64,000 bases of DNA from Halorubrum sp. CBA1229 (GCF_003721435.2 NZ_CP054585.1:2976001-3040000); one strand, 5' to 3'; shown: positions 1-8,777, counted from the first letter of the stretch. Numbers and translations: made by a program. Notes: a model not told the origin generated them from the letters alone.

Positions 1-1
1 C

Positions 2-853
2 CTCGGGGGTATCTTCGCGGAGAAGTCGGGCGTGATCAACATCGGGCTGGAGGGGCTCCTGATCATCTCGGCGTTCAGCGCCATCTACGTCGCCGACCTC
101 ACCGGCGGTGTCTGGCTCGGCTTCGCCGGCGGAGTGGTCGCGAGCACGCTGCTCGCGGCGCTGTTCGCCGTCGTGACGATCGGGTTCCGCGCGGACCAGA
201 TCATCGCCGGGCTCGCGGTCTGGCTCATCGCGCTCGGGCTCGCGCCGTTCGCCTCGCAGGTGATCTACGGCAGTCCGAACACGCCGATCGTGGCGACGTC
301 GCCGTCGATCACGGTGCCGGTGCTCGCCGACATCCCGTTCTTCGGCGCGCTCTTCTCGGCGTCGCCGTCGGTGTACATGCTGTTCGCCGCCGTCTTCGGC
401 TCGTGGTACGTCTTCGAGCGGACGGCGTTCGGCCGGTGGATCCGCGCTAGCGGCGAGAACCCGAAGGCGCTCGATACCGCCGGTGTGAGCGTTACCCGCG
501 TCCGGTACGCGGCGGTGCTGATCTCGGGCGTCCTCGCGGGAATGGGCGGCGCGGCGCTGTCGCTCGACCTCGGTCAGTTCACCGGCAACGGCCCGACGAT
601 GGTCAACGGGAAGGGGTTCATCGCCATCGTCGCGTACCTGTTCGGCAACTACAACCCGGTCGGGGCGTTCCTCTCGACGATGCTGTTCGCGGGGCTGGAC
701 GCGGTCCAGACCGTGCTCCAGCTCCAGGGGATCGGGATCCCCCGTCAGCTCATCCGGGTCACGCCGTTCGTGGTTGTCATCCTCGTCCTCGCCTTAGTCG
801 GGCGGACGCGGCTCCCAGAGGCGGCCGGGGAGCACTACGAGACGGAGGAGTGA
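2..853 (+). CDS. ABC transporter permease (nucleoside/sugar BmpC-like), 5' partial
   Basis: Inner-membrane permease of an ABC importer of the branched-chain/ribose/nucleoside type. The reading frame is open from the window edge and the first visible residues, EKSGVINIGLEG, are the conserved N-terminal motif of this family, so the real start lies upstream and the GTG at 32 is internal. 283 residues are visible, about the last 90 percent of a usual permease. Several hydrophobic helices follow, with a soluble loop carrying GENPKALDTAGV (the EAA-like loop that contacts the ATPase) around residue 150. Partner genes (lipoprotein, ATPase, second permease) would lie before the window. The substrate cannot be fixed from this piece; purine nucleosides or basic-membrane-protein ligands are typical. 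Confidence 0.88.
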   Translation, partial: LGGIFAEKSGVINIGLEGLLIISAFSAIYVADLTGGVWLGFAGGVVASTLLAALFAVVTIGFRADQIIAGLAVWLIALGLAPFASQVIYGSPNTPIVATSPSITVPVLADIPFFGALFSASPSVYMLFAAVFGSWYVFERTAFGRWIRASGENPKALDTAGVSVTRVRYAAVLISGVLAGMGGAALSLDLGQFTGNGPTMVNGKGFIAIVAYLFGNYNPVGAFLSTMLFAGLDAVQTVLQLQGIGIPRQLIRVTPFVVVILVLALVGRTRLPEAAGEHYETEE

Positions 854-898
854 GGCCTCGTCCGGGACGAGAGGAGGGGTGAGGCCTCGTCCGAGGCC
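850..898. terminator. Two short hairpins after the ABC permease; candidate terminator
   Basis: A 15-base direct repeat, GTGAGGCCTCGTCCG, occurs at 850-864 and 879-893. Each copy folds. CTCGTCC pairs with GGACGAG at 857-871, and GGCCTC (883-888) pairs with GAGGCC (893-898) around a GTCC loop. It lies in the gap between the end of the permease and the end of the convergent ferredoxin gene. There is no U-tract, so terminator activity is inferred from position only. Confidence 0.3.
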
Positions 899-923
899 GA
901 CGCGGTCGGCGAAGGCCGGTCGC

Positions 924-1748
924 TCAGTCCGACGCCGATTCCGCGGACCCGTCGCCGTCAGCCAGCGAGGGGAGCCGCAGGTCGGCGAACTCGGATAAGT
1001 CGCCGACGCCGGTGACGACCCGGACCTCGTCGGTGACCGGGACGCCGACGCAGGAGAGCCGGGCGTTCGTCTCCCGGATCTGCGCGTCCGAGAGCACCGA
1101 CTGCCCCGGCATCGCGACGTCGCCGTCGACCACGATGACGGCGCAGTTCGAGCACGCGCCGCCCCGACAGGCGTACGGCCACGACCGGCCGCCGCGCTCC
1201 GCGGCCTCGAGGATCGACTCGTCGGGTTCGACGAGGAAGCGGCCGTACTCGGGCAGCCCGAGGTCCGACTCCGCCGCTTTCTCGAAGAGGTCCGGGTCGT
1301 TGAGCGACCAGCCGCGCTCGGTCATCGCGTCGTGGTCGAGGTGGTACACCGTGGAGGGCTCGCCCGTGACGAGGGGCTCGACCCCGCCCTGCGCGTACCC
1401 GCGGATCACGCCGGCCGCCTCGGAGACGGGGCGGTCCGACAGCTCGGCGAACCACTCCTCGACCGAATCGACCGTCAGGTTCGACTCCTCGGCGACCGCC
1501 TCGATATCGGCCCCTTCGAGCCGGGCGATCTCCGCGACGTACCCCGGCGAGTCGAGCGCCGCGATCGTCTCCTCGACCGACTCGGTCGACCGACCGTACC
1601 ACGACGCCAGTTCGCCCGTTCCGATCCCCTTGTCGTACGCCACGGCGAGCATCAGCGCCGCGGTCGTCTCCCCCTCGCGGACCTCGTCGAGCCACTCCCG
1701 GAGCCGCTCAGTGTCGACGTGTTTGAGTCCGGTCATATCCGACGCCAC
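924..1748 (-). CDS. 2Fe-2S ferredoxin with long helical N-terminal extension
   Basis: Plant/halobacterial-type [2Fe-2S] ferredoxin, a soluble one-electron carrier. The cluster ligands are visible in CRGGACSNC (C-x4-C-x2-C) near residue 193, with the fourth Cys in RLSCVGV near 232. The first 130 residues are not ferredoxin: they form a helical, HTH-like region (LREWLDEVREGETTAAL, ASWYGRSTESVEETI) also found in front of some haloarchaeal ferredoxins. This makes the protein (274 aa) twice the size of a classic halobacterial ferredoxin. A second ATG at 1736 is also possible. A T-rich box (TTTTTATC on the minus strand near 1765) sits close upstream. The electron partner is not evident from the neighbours. 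Confidence 0.85.
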   Translation of the reverse strand: MASDMTGLKHVDTERLREWLDEVREGETTAALMLAVAYDKGIGTGELASWYGRSTESVEETIAALDSPGYVAEIARLEGADIEAVAEESNLTVDSVEEWFAELSDRPVSEAAGVIRGYAQGGVEPLVTGEPSTVYHLDHDAMTERGWSLNDPDLFEKAAESDLGLPEYGRFLVEPDESILEAAERGGRSWPYACRGGACSNCAVIVVDGDVAMPGQSVLSDAQIRETNARLSCVGVPVTDEVRVVTGVGDLSEFADLRLPSLADGDGSAESASD

Positions 1749-1938
1749 GGAGCCGTTCCCGATAAAAACGAGGCCAGAACAGTAAGGTACCGATCTGGTG
1801 TCGGAGCCGGCGCTTTCGGCGAGGTGAACGGCCTCGACCGACCCGCCGTCGACCGGCTATCCACGGGGCTCGTGTTGGTCGAGAGGGGACCGAATCGGGA
1901 ACAAAGAGTTTTGCCACCGGGGGAACGACCCACGTGAC

Positions 1939-3309
1939 ATGACCATCGACGAGTACGACGTCGTCGTGGCCGGCGCCGGGACCGCCGGCTGTTACGCTGC
2001 CGCGACGATCGCGAACGAGGGGCTCGACGTCGTCATCGTCGAGCGGAAAGACGAGGAGGAAGCCGGACACATCGCCTGCGGCGACGCGCTGAAGGGCGCC
2101 GACGCCTTCCCGGAGGCCATCCCGAAGGAGCGCCTCGAACCGGCGTTCACGAACACCGGCGTCGACCACGGGCGGTTCGAGATCCCGCAGGAGGACACGG
2201 TCCTCGAGATCCCCGTCCCGGGCGAGCTCGCCGTCATCGACCGCTGGGAGTACGGGCGCCGGATCATCGCGGGCGCGGAGGACGCCGGGGTCGACTTCCA
2301 CTACGACACGGTGATCAACGACGTGATCCAGACCGCCGACGGGCGGGTCACGGGGGTCCGCGCGAAGCGCAAGGGCGACCCGGTCACCTACGAGGGCGAC
2401 ATCGTCATCGACGGCGCCGGGTCGCTGTCGCTGCTGCAGGACAAGGCGGACTTCGAGGGGACGACGTTCGACACCAACGTGCGCTACTCGCAGTTCTGCT
2501 CGGCGTACCGCGAGATCGTCGAGGTCCCCGAGCCGGTCGAGTGGGACGACGCCCTGGTGTTCAAGGCGACCGACCGCGCCGCCGGCTACCTCTGGTACTT
2601 CCCGCGGACGAGCACCGAGATCAACGCCGGGCTCGGCTTCCAGATGAACGAGGAGCCGATGCAGCTCGTCGAGGCGCTGAAACGCGACCTCCGGAACCGC
2701 CCCGAGTTCGAGGGCGCGACGGTCACGGACAAGCTCGGCGCCGCGCTCCCCACCCGCCGCCCGTACGACTCGGCGGTCGCGCCGGGGTACATGGCGGTCG
2801 GCGACGCCGCGGGCCACGTCAACCCGACCACCGGCGGCGGCATCGCCGGCGCGGCGTACGCGGGCAAGTACGCGGGCGAACAGGCCGTGAAGGCGGTTTC
2901 CGACGGCGACGTGAGCGAGGAGAACCTCTGGCGGTACAACACCCGCGTGATGGATCATTTCGGCGGCCGCTACGCCGGGCTCGACGTGTACAACGTGCTC
3001 TCGACCGCCGTCGACGTGGACGACCTGATGGGACTGCTCGCCGCGCTCCCGGGCGAGAAGCTCGCGGAGGCGTTATACGAGGGCTCCACGTCGATGTCGT
3101 TCGGGCTGAAGCTGAAGGCGGCGGTCAAGAGCTTCGGCTACTGGGGGACGATCCGGAACTTCTACCAGACGAAGACGCTCGCGGACGAGCTGCTGGCGCA
3201 CTACGAGTCGTACCCGACCAGCCCGGCCGCGATGGCCAACTGGACCGGCGAGCGCGACGCGATCATGGACCGGATCTACGAGACGACGGGCGCCGACGCG
3301 AAGTACTGA
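1939..3309 (+). CDS. Geranylgeranyl reductase family FAD-dependent oxidoreductase
   Basis: Flavoprotein of the geranylgeranyl-reductase family, which in archaea saturates isoprenoid chains of membrane lipids or acts on related polyprenyl substrates. The N-terminal Rossmann dinucleotide site VVVAGAGTAGCYAA is at residues 8-22. The second FAD motif GYMAVGDAAGHVNPTTGGG is near 280-298, with the GG-rich loop typical of this family. The mid-protein IDRWEYGRRI matches the substrate-side motif of family members. Length 456 aa is somewhat longer than digeranylgeranylglycerophospholipid reductase (about 400), because of a C-terminal helical extension. Start ATG at 1939. Haloarchaea carry several paralogues, so the exact substrate (archaeol precursor, menaquinone chain or carotenoid) is open. 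Confidence 0.86.
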   Translation: MTIDEYDVVVAGAGTAGCYAAATIANEGLDVVIVERKDEEEAGHIACGDALKGADAFPEAIPKERLEPAFTNTGVDHGRFEIPQEDTVLEIPVPGELAVIDRWEYGRRIIAGAEDAGVDFHYDTVINDVIQTADGRVTGVRAKRKGDPVTYEGDIVIDGAGSLSLLQDKADFEGTTFDTNVRYSQFCSAYREIVEVPEPVEWDDALVFKATDRAAGYLWYFPRTSTEINAGLGFQMNEEPMQLVEALKRDLRNRPEFEGATVTDKLGAALPTRRPYDSAVAPGYMAVGDAAGHVNPTTGGGIAGAAYAGKYAGEQAVKAVSDGDVSEENLWRYNTRVMDHFGGRYAGLDVYNVLSTAVDVDDLMGLLAALPGEKLAEALYEGSTSMSFGLKLKAAVKSFGYWGTIRNFYQTKTLADELLAHYESYPTSPAAMANWTGERDAIMDRIYETTGADAKY

Positions 3310-3468
3310 GCGGGGCGGTCGGTCCACGCCGGGTTCCGGTACCTCGGCCGCATTTATTTCGTTTTCCGGCCGGGTGATGTATCATAACGCGCGTTCGGGT
3401 TTGACCGTTCATAGATAACATGAGTCGCGCTACGCTCATGAGCGCCCGTCAAGTATTCATTCGCAATC

Positions 3469-4221
3469 ATGGAATCGACAGACCGCCTCTCAATCCTCCA
3501 TGTCGACGACGACCCCCAGTTAGGCGACCTCGTGAAGACGTATCTAGAGCGCGATGCCAGCGGTATCGACTGTTCGGTTACGGTCGAGGAGAACCCCGAG
3601 CGGGCGTTGGAGCTCATCGACTCCGCCGACCCCGCGTACGACTGCGTGATCAGCGACTACGACATGCCGCAGATGGACGGGATCACGTTTCTCAGAGCGG
3701 TTCGCGAGGCGTCTCCGGAACTTCCCGTGCTGCTCTTTTCGGGCGAGGAGACCTCGGACATCGCCGCCGAGATCATCCAGGCGGGCCTCACTGATTACCT
3801 GCGCAAGGGGTTCGGGACCGACCAGTACACGATGCTGATTCGGAGGGTCAGCCACGCCATCGACTCGGACGGCGAGTTCGATCCGGAGACGGACACCGAG
3901 CTTCACGGCGTCGGAATAATCGGACCGAACGAGCAGTTCGAAGCGGCGGACGAGACGTACGCGTCGCTCTACGGGTACACCACGGCCGAGCTCGAGGGGA
4001 AGTACTGGACCGAGCTACACCCCGATCACGAGGTCGAACACATCCGTACCCACGTGTTCCCGGTCGTTCGGGAGGGCGGCAAGTGGACGGGTCGCAGCGA
4101 GGGGCTCCGCGCGGACGACTCGACGTTCACCGAGTCGAAGATGGTCACGGCCACGGAAGACGGCCGGCTGCTGATCGCCGTCTCCGAACTCGACGACTCG
4201 ACGCTGGACACTCGGGAGTAG
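3469..4221 (+). CDS. Response regulator receiver + PAS domain protein
   Basis: Two-component protein without an output DNA-binding domain. The receiver domain occupies residues 7-128: acidic pocket D13-D15, phosphoacceptor D63 in CVISDYDMPQMDG, conserved K113 in LRKGFG. A PAS domain follows at about 148-240 (IIGPNEQFEAADETYASLYGY). There is no kinase core, so it may be a phosphorylation-responsive adaptor or a truncated relative of the haloarchaeal REC-PAS-kinase family; a full version lies at 18110. It is a single gene with no cognate kinase adjacent. The start ATG at 3469 fits the receiver N-terminus. Confidence 0.85.
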   Translation: MESTDRLSILHVDDDPQLGDLVKTYLERDASGIDCSVTVEENPERALELIDSADPAYDCVISDYDMPQMDGITFLRAVREASPELPVLLFSGEETSDIAAEIIQAGLTDYLRKGFGTDQYTMLIRRVSHAIDSDGEFDPETDTELHGVGIIGPNEQFEAADETYASLYGYTTAELEGKYWTELHPDHEVEHIRTHVFPVVREGGKWTGRSEGLRADDSTFTESKMVTATEDGRLLIAVSELDDSTLDTRE

Positions 4222-4323
4222 ACCCGCCGCGCGACCGGTCCGAGAGTCGGGGGCGGAGAGGGTCCTGCACTGACCGTGGCGCGAGGGCGTCGGGAGGCTG
4301 TCGCCCGCGACGGACCCGCCCGC

Positions 4324-4626
4324 TCAGTCCCAGGTTACCCACAGCAGGAACGCCAGCGCGACCGTCTGGAACACGTGGACGACGACGTTTGCCCGCCACG
4401 CCAGCGACGGCATGTCGGTCGCGAACCAGCCGGCGAGCACGGGATGGTATACGTAAAAATACAGCGAGAGCGCGTTCTGCGCTAAGAGTACGACGCCGAA
4501 CGCCGCCAGCCCTATCGAGTGTTTCGACCGGAACGTCAGGTAGTTCCGCGCCCACACCCACGTGAGCGCGACCAGCATCGCGACGTTGACGGCGACGCTC
4601 ACGCGCGCGATGTCTACCCACCGCAT
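4324..4626 (-). CDS. Small three-helix membrane protein paired with wHTH gene
   Basis: 100-residue protein with three hydrophobic segments (about residues 8-27, 38-60 and 80-98) and Trp-rich ends, finishing in FLLWVTWD. No enzymatic motif is visible. It lies 50 bases downstream of the wHTH gene on the same strand. Such regulator/small-membrane-protein pairs recur in haloarchaea, so the membrane protein is probably controlled by, or signals to, the adjacent regulator. I cannot assign a function. Confidence 0.72.
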   Translation of the reverse strand: MRWVDIARVSVAVNVAMLVALTWVWARNYLTFRSKHSIGLAAFGVVLLAQNALSLYFYVYHPVLAGWFATDMPSLAWRANVVVHVFQTVALAFLLWVTWD

Positions 4627-4676
4627 CGCTCACACCCCGCGAGCGCCGGCGCGGTCACACCGCGGGCCCGTGGCGG

Positions 4677-4955
4677 TCATAGCGCGAGCCCCTCGGCGAT
4701 CTCCTCGACGAGGTCCCAGTGCCGACGGGTCCCCTCCGTCGGGTAGTACACCGTGCCGTAGCCGTCTCCGGTGCGCTCGACCACGTCGTGGTCGCGGAGC
4801 ACATCCAGGTGGTGTCGCACCGTCGTGTAGTCGAGATTGAGGTGCTCGGCCAGCTGGTTCGCGTTCCGCGGGCGATCGTCGATCGCCCTGAGGATCCGGA
4901 CTCTGTTCGGGCCGCCGCGGGTGCCGGTGAGCACGTACCAGAGGGCGGCCTCCAT
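4677..4955 (-). CDS. ArsR-like winged helix-turn-helix transcriptional regulator
   Basis: 92-residue DNA-binding protein. The wHTH is at about residues 12-75: VRILRAIDDRPRNANQLAE is helices 1-2 and LNLDYTTVRHHLDVLRDHD is the recognition helix. The wing follows (ERTGDGYGTVYYPTEG). A longer frame starts at 5009, but the ATG at 4955 gives MEAALWYVL, the usual beginning of this group. A TATA-like GTTTAGG on the minus strand (4981-4987) sits about 27 bases before it, as expected for a leaderless mRNA. No metal-binding Cys cluster is present, so a metal sensor role is not supported. Likely an autoregulated repressor of the downstream membrane-protein gene. Confidence 0.83.
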   Translation of the reverse strand: MEAALWYVLTGTRGGPNRVRILRAIDDRPRNANQLAEHLNLDYTTVRHHLDVLRDHDVVERTGDGYGTVYYPTEGTRRHWDLVEEIAEGLAL

Positions 4956-5072
4956 GTCCGAACTGAGGGGCTCGCGGCGCCTAAACCTACCGCCGGAGGA
5001 AGCGTTCACGCCCGGCTCGGCCGTCTCACGAGGGGGTTCGGAGCCGGCGGCGCTCCCGGTCGACGCGTCGCC

Positions 5073-6353
5073 TCACGGGCTCGTCTCGGCGACCCGTAGG
5101 ATCGCCCCGCTCAGCACGTCGATGCCGACCGCGATGTCGTCCTCGACCACGTCGAAGGTGCTCGTGTGGTGGCCGCCCGGGTGATCGGTGCCGACGCCGA
5201 CGTAGCAGGCGAGCCCGCCGTTCTCCTGGACCGCCTGCATCAGGTAGGTGGCGTCCTCGGAGCCGCCGAGGTCGTCGCTGTCGACGACGTTCGTGACGCC
5301 CGCGGTGTCGCCCGCGACGTCGCCGACGATCCCGGCGAGGGCGGCGTCGCTGGTCGCGCTCGGGGCCTCCCCCTTCGTCGCCACGTCGACCTCGCAGTCG
5401 TGCATGCCGGCGGCCGACTCGAGGATGCGGTCGGCGTGCTCGGACATGTACGCGGCCAGCTCCGTCGTCGCCCCCCGGAGCTCCCCCTCGATGTACGACT
5501 CCTCCGGGATGATGTTCGTCGCGGTGCCGCCGCCGACGAGCCCGGCGTTCACTCGGGTCGGTCCGTCGGCGTGGCGGGGGATCGCGTAGAGGTTCTGGAC
5601 CGCCGCCGCCATCGCCTGCACGGCGTTGCGCCCCTGCTCGGGCCGCGCGCCGGCGTGGGACGGCTCACCGGTGAACTCAGCGAGGAAGTGCCGCACCGCG
5701 AGGAACCCCTCGACGCCGCAGACGACCTCGCCGGAGGGGTGATCGAGGCCGACGTGGACGGCGTAGAGGTAGTCGACGTCGTCGAGGTGTCCGGACTCGG
5801 CCATCGGCTTCCCGCCGGCGACCTGCTCCTCGCCGGGCTGGAAGAACACCTTCAGCGTGCCGGAAAAGTCGGAGTCGAGCACCGCGTCGAGCGTCCCGAG
5901 CCCCATCGTCGCGTGGGCGTCGTGACCGCACGCGTGCATGAACCCCTCGTGCTCGGAGCGGAACCCCTCGGCGACCGGCGCGTGGCCGGCGTCCTCGGAC
6001 TCGCGGATCGGCAGCGCGTCGATGTCGACGCGGAGCCCGATCACGGGGCCGTCGCCGCGCTCGACGACGGCGACGCAGCCGGTGTAGCCGCCCGAGAGCT
6101 CGTCGACGACGTCCGGGTCCGCGCCCGCGTCGCGGGCCCGTCGCTCCCACTCGGCGAGCTCGTCGTCGTCGGGGACGTTCATCCGGTCGTCGGTCGCGAG
6201 GGCGTCGCGCCCGACGTACAGCTCGGTCAGGTCGCGCTCCCGGAGCTCCCCGACGATCCGGGCGGTGGTGTAGAACTCGCGCCACGCCGGCTCGGGGTGG
6301 CGGTGGAGATCGCGGCGGAACTCGCGGTACGCGTCGGATTCGAGCGCGCTCAT
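5073..6353 (-). CDS. M20D family amidohydrolase (N-acyl amino acid hydrolase type)
   Basis: Zinc/manganese hydrolase of the M20D (IAA-amino-acid amidohydrolase / HipO-like) family, cleaving N-acyl or N-carbamoyl amino acids in the cytoplasm. Visible metal-site motifs are HACGHDAHAT near residue 140, FQPGEEQVAGG near 171, and HPGGHHTSTFD near 393. The dimerisation insert (SHAGARPEQGRNA) lies in the middle. Length 426 aa is normal. A TATA box (CTTTTAAG, minus strand, about 6378-6385) lies about 27 bases upstream of the ATG at 6353. It has no obvious operon partner. The natural substrate is not predictable. Confidence 0.88.
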   Translation of the reverse strand: MSALESDAYREFRRDLHRHPEPAWREFYTTARIVGELRERDLTELYVGRDALATDDRMNVPDDDELAEWERRARDAGADPDVVDELSGGYTGCVAVVERGDGPVIGLRVDIDALPIRESEDAGHAPVAEGFRSEHEGFMHACGHDAHATMGLGTLDAVLDSDFSGTLKVFFQPGEEQVAGGKPMAESGHLDDVDYLYAVHVGLDHPSGEVVCGVEGFLAVRHFLAEFTGEPSHAGARPEQGRNAVQAMAAAVQNLYAIPRHADGPTRVNAGLVGGGTATNIIPEESYIEGELRGATTELAAYMSEHADRILESAAGMHDCEVDVATKGEAPSATSDAALAGIVGDVAGDTAGVTNVVDSDDLGGSEDATYLMQAVQENGGLACYVGVGTDHPGGHHTSTFDVVEDDIAVGIDVLSGAILRVAETSP

Positions 6354-6445
6354 AGCCGAAGGTGGCCGCGAGCGTGCTTAAAAGGTCGCGTGGCGGAATC
6401 GGGCGGTCGCGGTCGCCGAGCGCCCCCGCTCGGCGGTCGAACCGA

Positions 6446-6778
6446 TCAGTCCCGGCGGTGACCGAGCGGCTTCTTCTGATCGACCTCGACCTCAACGTGG
6501 ATCGAGTCGGGGAAGTCGCGGCCGACGACCTCGCGGGCGATGTCGTCGGCGCCGTGGATCTCCATCGAGCGCTTGTAGACGGAGTAGCTCCACGGGGAGA
6601 ACTCGTCGCCTGCGCGGAGTTGTTTATAAAGGGGTACGCGGACGGTCTCGGCGGGCGCGGCGTGCGGGCCCTTACACTCCGCGCCCTTCCGTTCGAGGGT
6701 CGACTTGAGCTCCTGGACCGTCTCGGCGAGCACGTCGCGGTCGCCGGAGGCGAAGGAGAGTTTCGTGACGAAGGTCAT
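6446..6778 (-). CDS. uS10/mL48 family ribosomal-protein-like protein
   Basis: 110-residue basic/acidic protein resembling ribosomal protein uS10: an N-terminal strand MTFVTKLSFASGDR, a helix VLAETVQELKSTLERKG, then KGPHAAPAETVRVPLYKQL, which parallels the KGPIPLP loop of S10. Haloarchaea have, beside the canonical rpsJ near the translation-factor genes, a second S10-like protein, and this is that paralogue. The frame is open further upstream (to 6907), but the ATG at 6778 gives the family N-terminus. Whether it enters ribosomes is unknown. Confidence 0.8.
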   Translation of the reverse strand: MTFVTKLSFASGDRDVLAETVQELKSTLERKGAECKGPHAAPAETVRVPLYKQLRAGDEFSPWSYSVYKRSMEIHGADDIAREVVGRDFPDSIHVEVEVDQKKPLGHRRD

Positions 6779-6910
6779 GGCTGGGGGGTCGTCCGCCCAT
6801 GGTTGCCGGAGGAGTAAAAACGCATCTACCCGCGAGTCCGCGGGATCGGCGGCGACCCAGCTCGATCGGGGATCCGTCGCCGGCCCCTGCGTTCGGAACT
6901 CCGACACGCT

Positions 6911-6917
6911 CTTTAAG
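6911..6917 (+). promoter_or_regulatory. TATA box of the Nudix gene
   Basis: CTTTAAG lies 26-29 bases before the ATG at 6940, the standard distance for transcription starting on or near the start codon in haloarchaea. It supports 6940 as the start over the longer frame opening at 6799. Confidence 0.6.
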
Positions 6918-6939
6918 GGTGCTCGCTTACCTGACGGTA

Positions 6940-7386
6940 ATGACGGTCGAAGCGACCAGCGCTGGAGCCATCCTCTTCCGCGACACCCGCGGCGAACGGG
7001 AGTACTTGCTCCTGAAGAGCCGACCGGGGGACTGGGAGTTCCCCAAAGGCGGGGTCGAGGGGGACGAGGAGCTCCAGCAGACGGCGATCAGGGAGGTGTC
7101 GGAGGAGGCCGGGATCGAGGATTTCCGGCTCATCGACGGCTTCCGCAGGGAGTACGACTACGTGTTCGAGGCGAACGGCAAGACCATCCACAAGACGGTT
7201 CACCTGTTCATCGCGCGCTCGTTCGAGGCGAGCGCCGAGATCTCGAACGAGCACCGCGACCTGCAGTGGCGCGACTACGACCAGGCGCTCAACACGATCA
7301 CCCAGAACGGGCCCCGCGAGATCCTCGATGACGCCCACGACTACCTCGACGAGCGGAAAGACGAGGAGACCGGCGACTACGTTTGA
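6940..7386 (+). CDS. Nudix hydrolase (Ap4A-hydrolase-like)
   Basis: 148-residue Nudix pyrophosphatase. The complete Nudix box G-x5-E-x7-REVSEEAGI is at residues 39-61 and binds Mg2+. The surrounding fold (AGAILFRDTRGEREYLLLKS, then WEFPKGGVEG) is the asymmetric-Ap4A-hydrolase subgroup, so the likely substrate is diadenosine polyphosphate or a similar nucleotide. The start is set by the TATA box at 6911. The next gene (DUF5787) begins about 115 bases later with its own promoter. Confidence 0.88.
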   Translation: MTVEATSAGAILFRDTRGEREYLLLKSRPGDWEFPKGGVEGDEELQQTAIREVSEEAGIEDFRLIDGFRREYDYVFEANGKTIHKTVHLFIARSFEASAEISNEHRDLQWRDYDQALNTITQNGPREILDDAHDYLDERKDEETGDYV

Positions 7387-7473
7387 GCGGCCGCTCCGCT
7401 CCGAAACGGGCGAGCGCCGAGCCGGCGACGGCGCCCGGCTGGCCGCGGGGGCGACTCGCGTTCCGGCGGTTCG

Positions 7474-7481
7474 TTTTTAAA
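7474..7481 (+). promoter_or_regulatory. TATA box deciding the start of the DUF5787 gene
   Basis: TTTTTAAA lies 22-29 bases before GTG 7503, supporting that GTG rather than the TTG at 7383 as the start, since transcription from here could not include 7383. Confidence 0.6.
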
Positions 7482-7502
7482 CGGTCCCGCACTACTGCAG
7501 CC

Positions 7503-8546
7503 GTGACTCCGGACGCCGAGTTCGGCTACGAGCTCCTCGTCTGCCGGTACGCCGAACTGGCGTGGCACCCGAGCGACGGCGCGCGCCCCGCGCTCGTCGC
7601 CCGCCAGCTCGGCACCGCGGAGCGCCGCTGGGACACGGTCGTGATCGAGGTCGACCCCGCGGCGTTCGCGGCGCGGCGCGCCTTCGGCGACCGGACCATC
7701 GACTCCGACCTCCTCCACGTCGTCCGCCACGCGCCCGCGGAGTGGGCGTGGTACCGCGACGCGCTCCCGCACCCCGGCTACCCCTGGCGGTACGTCCGGC
7801 AGGCGGTCCACCGCGCCGCGGGGCGGGACCTGATCGAGAAGCGCCGCCGGAACAACCGCATCCAGCTCCGCCGGAAGCGACCGTACCCCGACTGGGTCGA
7901 GCGGATCGTCGCGATCGAGAACAAGCCCGACCTGGACCGCTCCGCGGCCGACCGGCTCGCCGACCAGCTGGAACACGACGTCGAGGCCGCCCTCGCCGAC
8001 GAGGCGTGGCTCGCGACCGAGACGACGGGCGAGCGCGTCGAGCCCGCCCTCCTGCGCGAGATGCCGGTCGAGGCAGGGATCCTCGCGACTGACTTCTCCG
8101 ACGGCGTCCGCGCCGAGGCGGGCGACGTGGCGTGGCACCCGAGCGACCTCTCTCCCGGCGGGGCCGGTGCGACGGACGGACCCGGAGGCAGCGGTGAGTC
8201 CTCCGATCGCGCCGGCTCTCGCACCCCCGAGACCGAGACCCTGCGGCTGGAGATCGCGGAGCGCGCCTACGGGAAGGGGTGGCGCTCGTATCACGAGACG
8301 ATGCGCCCGGACTGCCGCCACTTCGAACTCCGCCGTGAGGGGCGGTCGCTCGTCCCGCACTGCGCGACGAAGGAGAAGGTCCCGACCGCGCGCGAGTGTT
8401 CCGGCTCCTGTCCGTCGTTCTCGCCCGAGCCGCCCCAGTGGCGGACGAAGGGATGGCCCATCGAGGGCGGTCCCGGGAAAGGGGTCACGCGGCTGTTGGC
8501 TCGGCGGCGAGAGCGAGAGCGCGAGGCGGTCGACGCATTCGAGTGA
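7503..8546 (+). CDS. DUF5787 family protein
   Basis: 347-residue haloarchaeal protein of unknown function. It matches DUF5787 as I remember it: N-terminal FGYELLVCRYAEL, central PYPDWVERIVAIENKPDL with DVEAALADEAWLAT, and the late motif IAERAYGKGWRSY followed by a Cys cluster (DCRHFEL, PHCATKEK, RECSGSCPSF). The IENKPD...L segment with alternating strands is reminiscent of a PD-(D/E)XK nuclease core (E..K), and the C-terminal Cys residues could bind zinc; both are inference. GTG 7503 is chosen from the TATA box at 7474. The protein is Arg-rich for this genome, which fits nucleic-acid contact. Confidence 0.78.
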   Translation: MTPDAEFGYELLVCRYAELAWHPSDGARPALVARQLGTAERRWDTVVIEVDPAAFAARRAFGDRTIDSDLLHVVRHAPAEWAWYRDALPHPGYPWRYVRQAVHRAAGRDLIEKRRRNNRIQLRRKRPYPDWVERIVAIENKPDLDRSAADRLADQLEHDVEAALADEAWLATETTGERVEPALLREMPVEAGILATDFSDGVRAEAGDVAWHPSDLSPGGAGATDGPGGSGESSDRAGSRTPETETLRLEIAERAYGKGWRSYHETMRPDCRHFELRREGRSLVPHCATKEKVPTARECSGSCPSFSPEPPQWRTKGWPIEGGPGKGVTRLLARRREREREAVDAFE

Positions 8547-8567
8547 CTGCGCCTCGCAGGCAACCGC

Positions 8568-8777
8568 GTGAAGTTCCCGACCCCCTCCCCGTTCGAGTAC
8601 GCGGCGCGGACGGCGCTCGTGGTTCTCACCGTCGCCGTCGTGCGGTACACCGGCTTCCTCCTCGACGAACCCGGCGGGCTCGATCCGGTGTTTCTCGCCC
8701 TGGTCGCCGTGACGTATCCGGCCTTCTCGTACCTCCTCGCGCTCATCGCCGCGAACGTGAAACGCGTTCCGGAGTGA
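8568..8777 (+). CDS. Small two-helix membrane protein
   Basis: 69 residues, GTG start, 21 bases after the DUF5787 stop codon and probably cotranscribed. Two hydrophobic helices (about residues 13-30 and 41-62) with a short acidic loop and a basic C-terminus (NVKRVPE) predict an N-in/C-in topology. No known domain is visible. The codon pattern is typical of the genome, so it is likely a real gene of unknown role. Confidence 0.62.
   Translation: MKFPTPSPFEYAARTALVVLTVAVVRYTGFLLDEPGGLDPVFLALVAVTYPAFSYLLALIAANVKRVPE

Noticed and set aside
4677-5009. Longer start at 5009 for the wHTH regulator
   Set aside because: The TATA-like box lies between 5009 and 4955 and the added residues are Arg/Ser-rich without family similarity.
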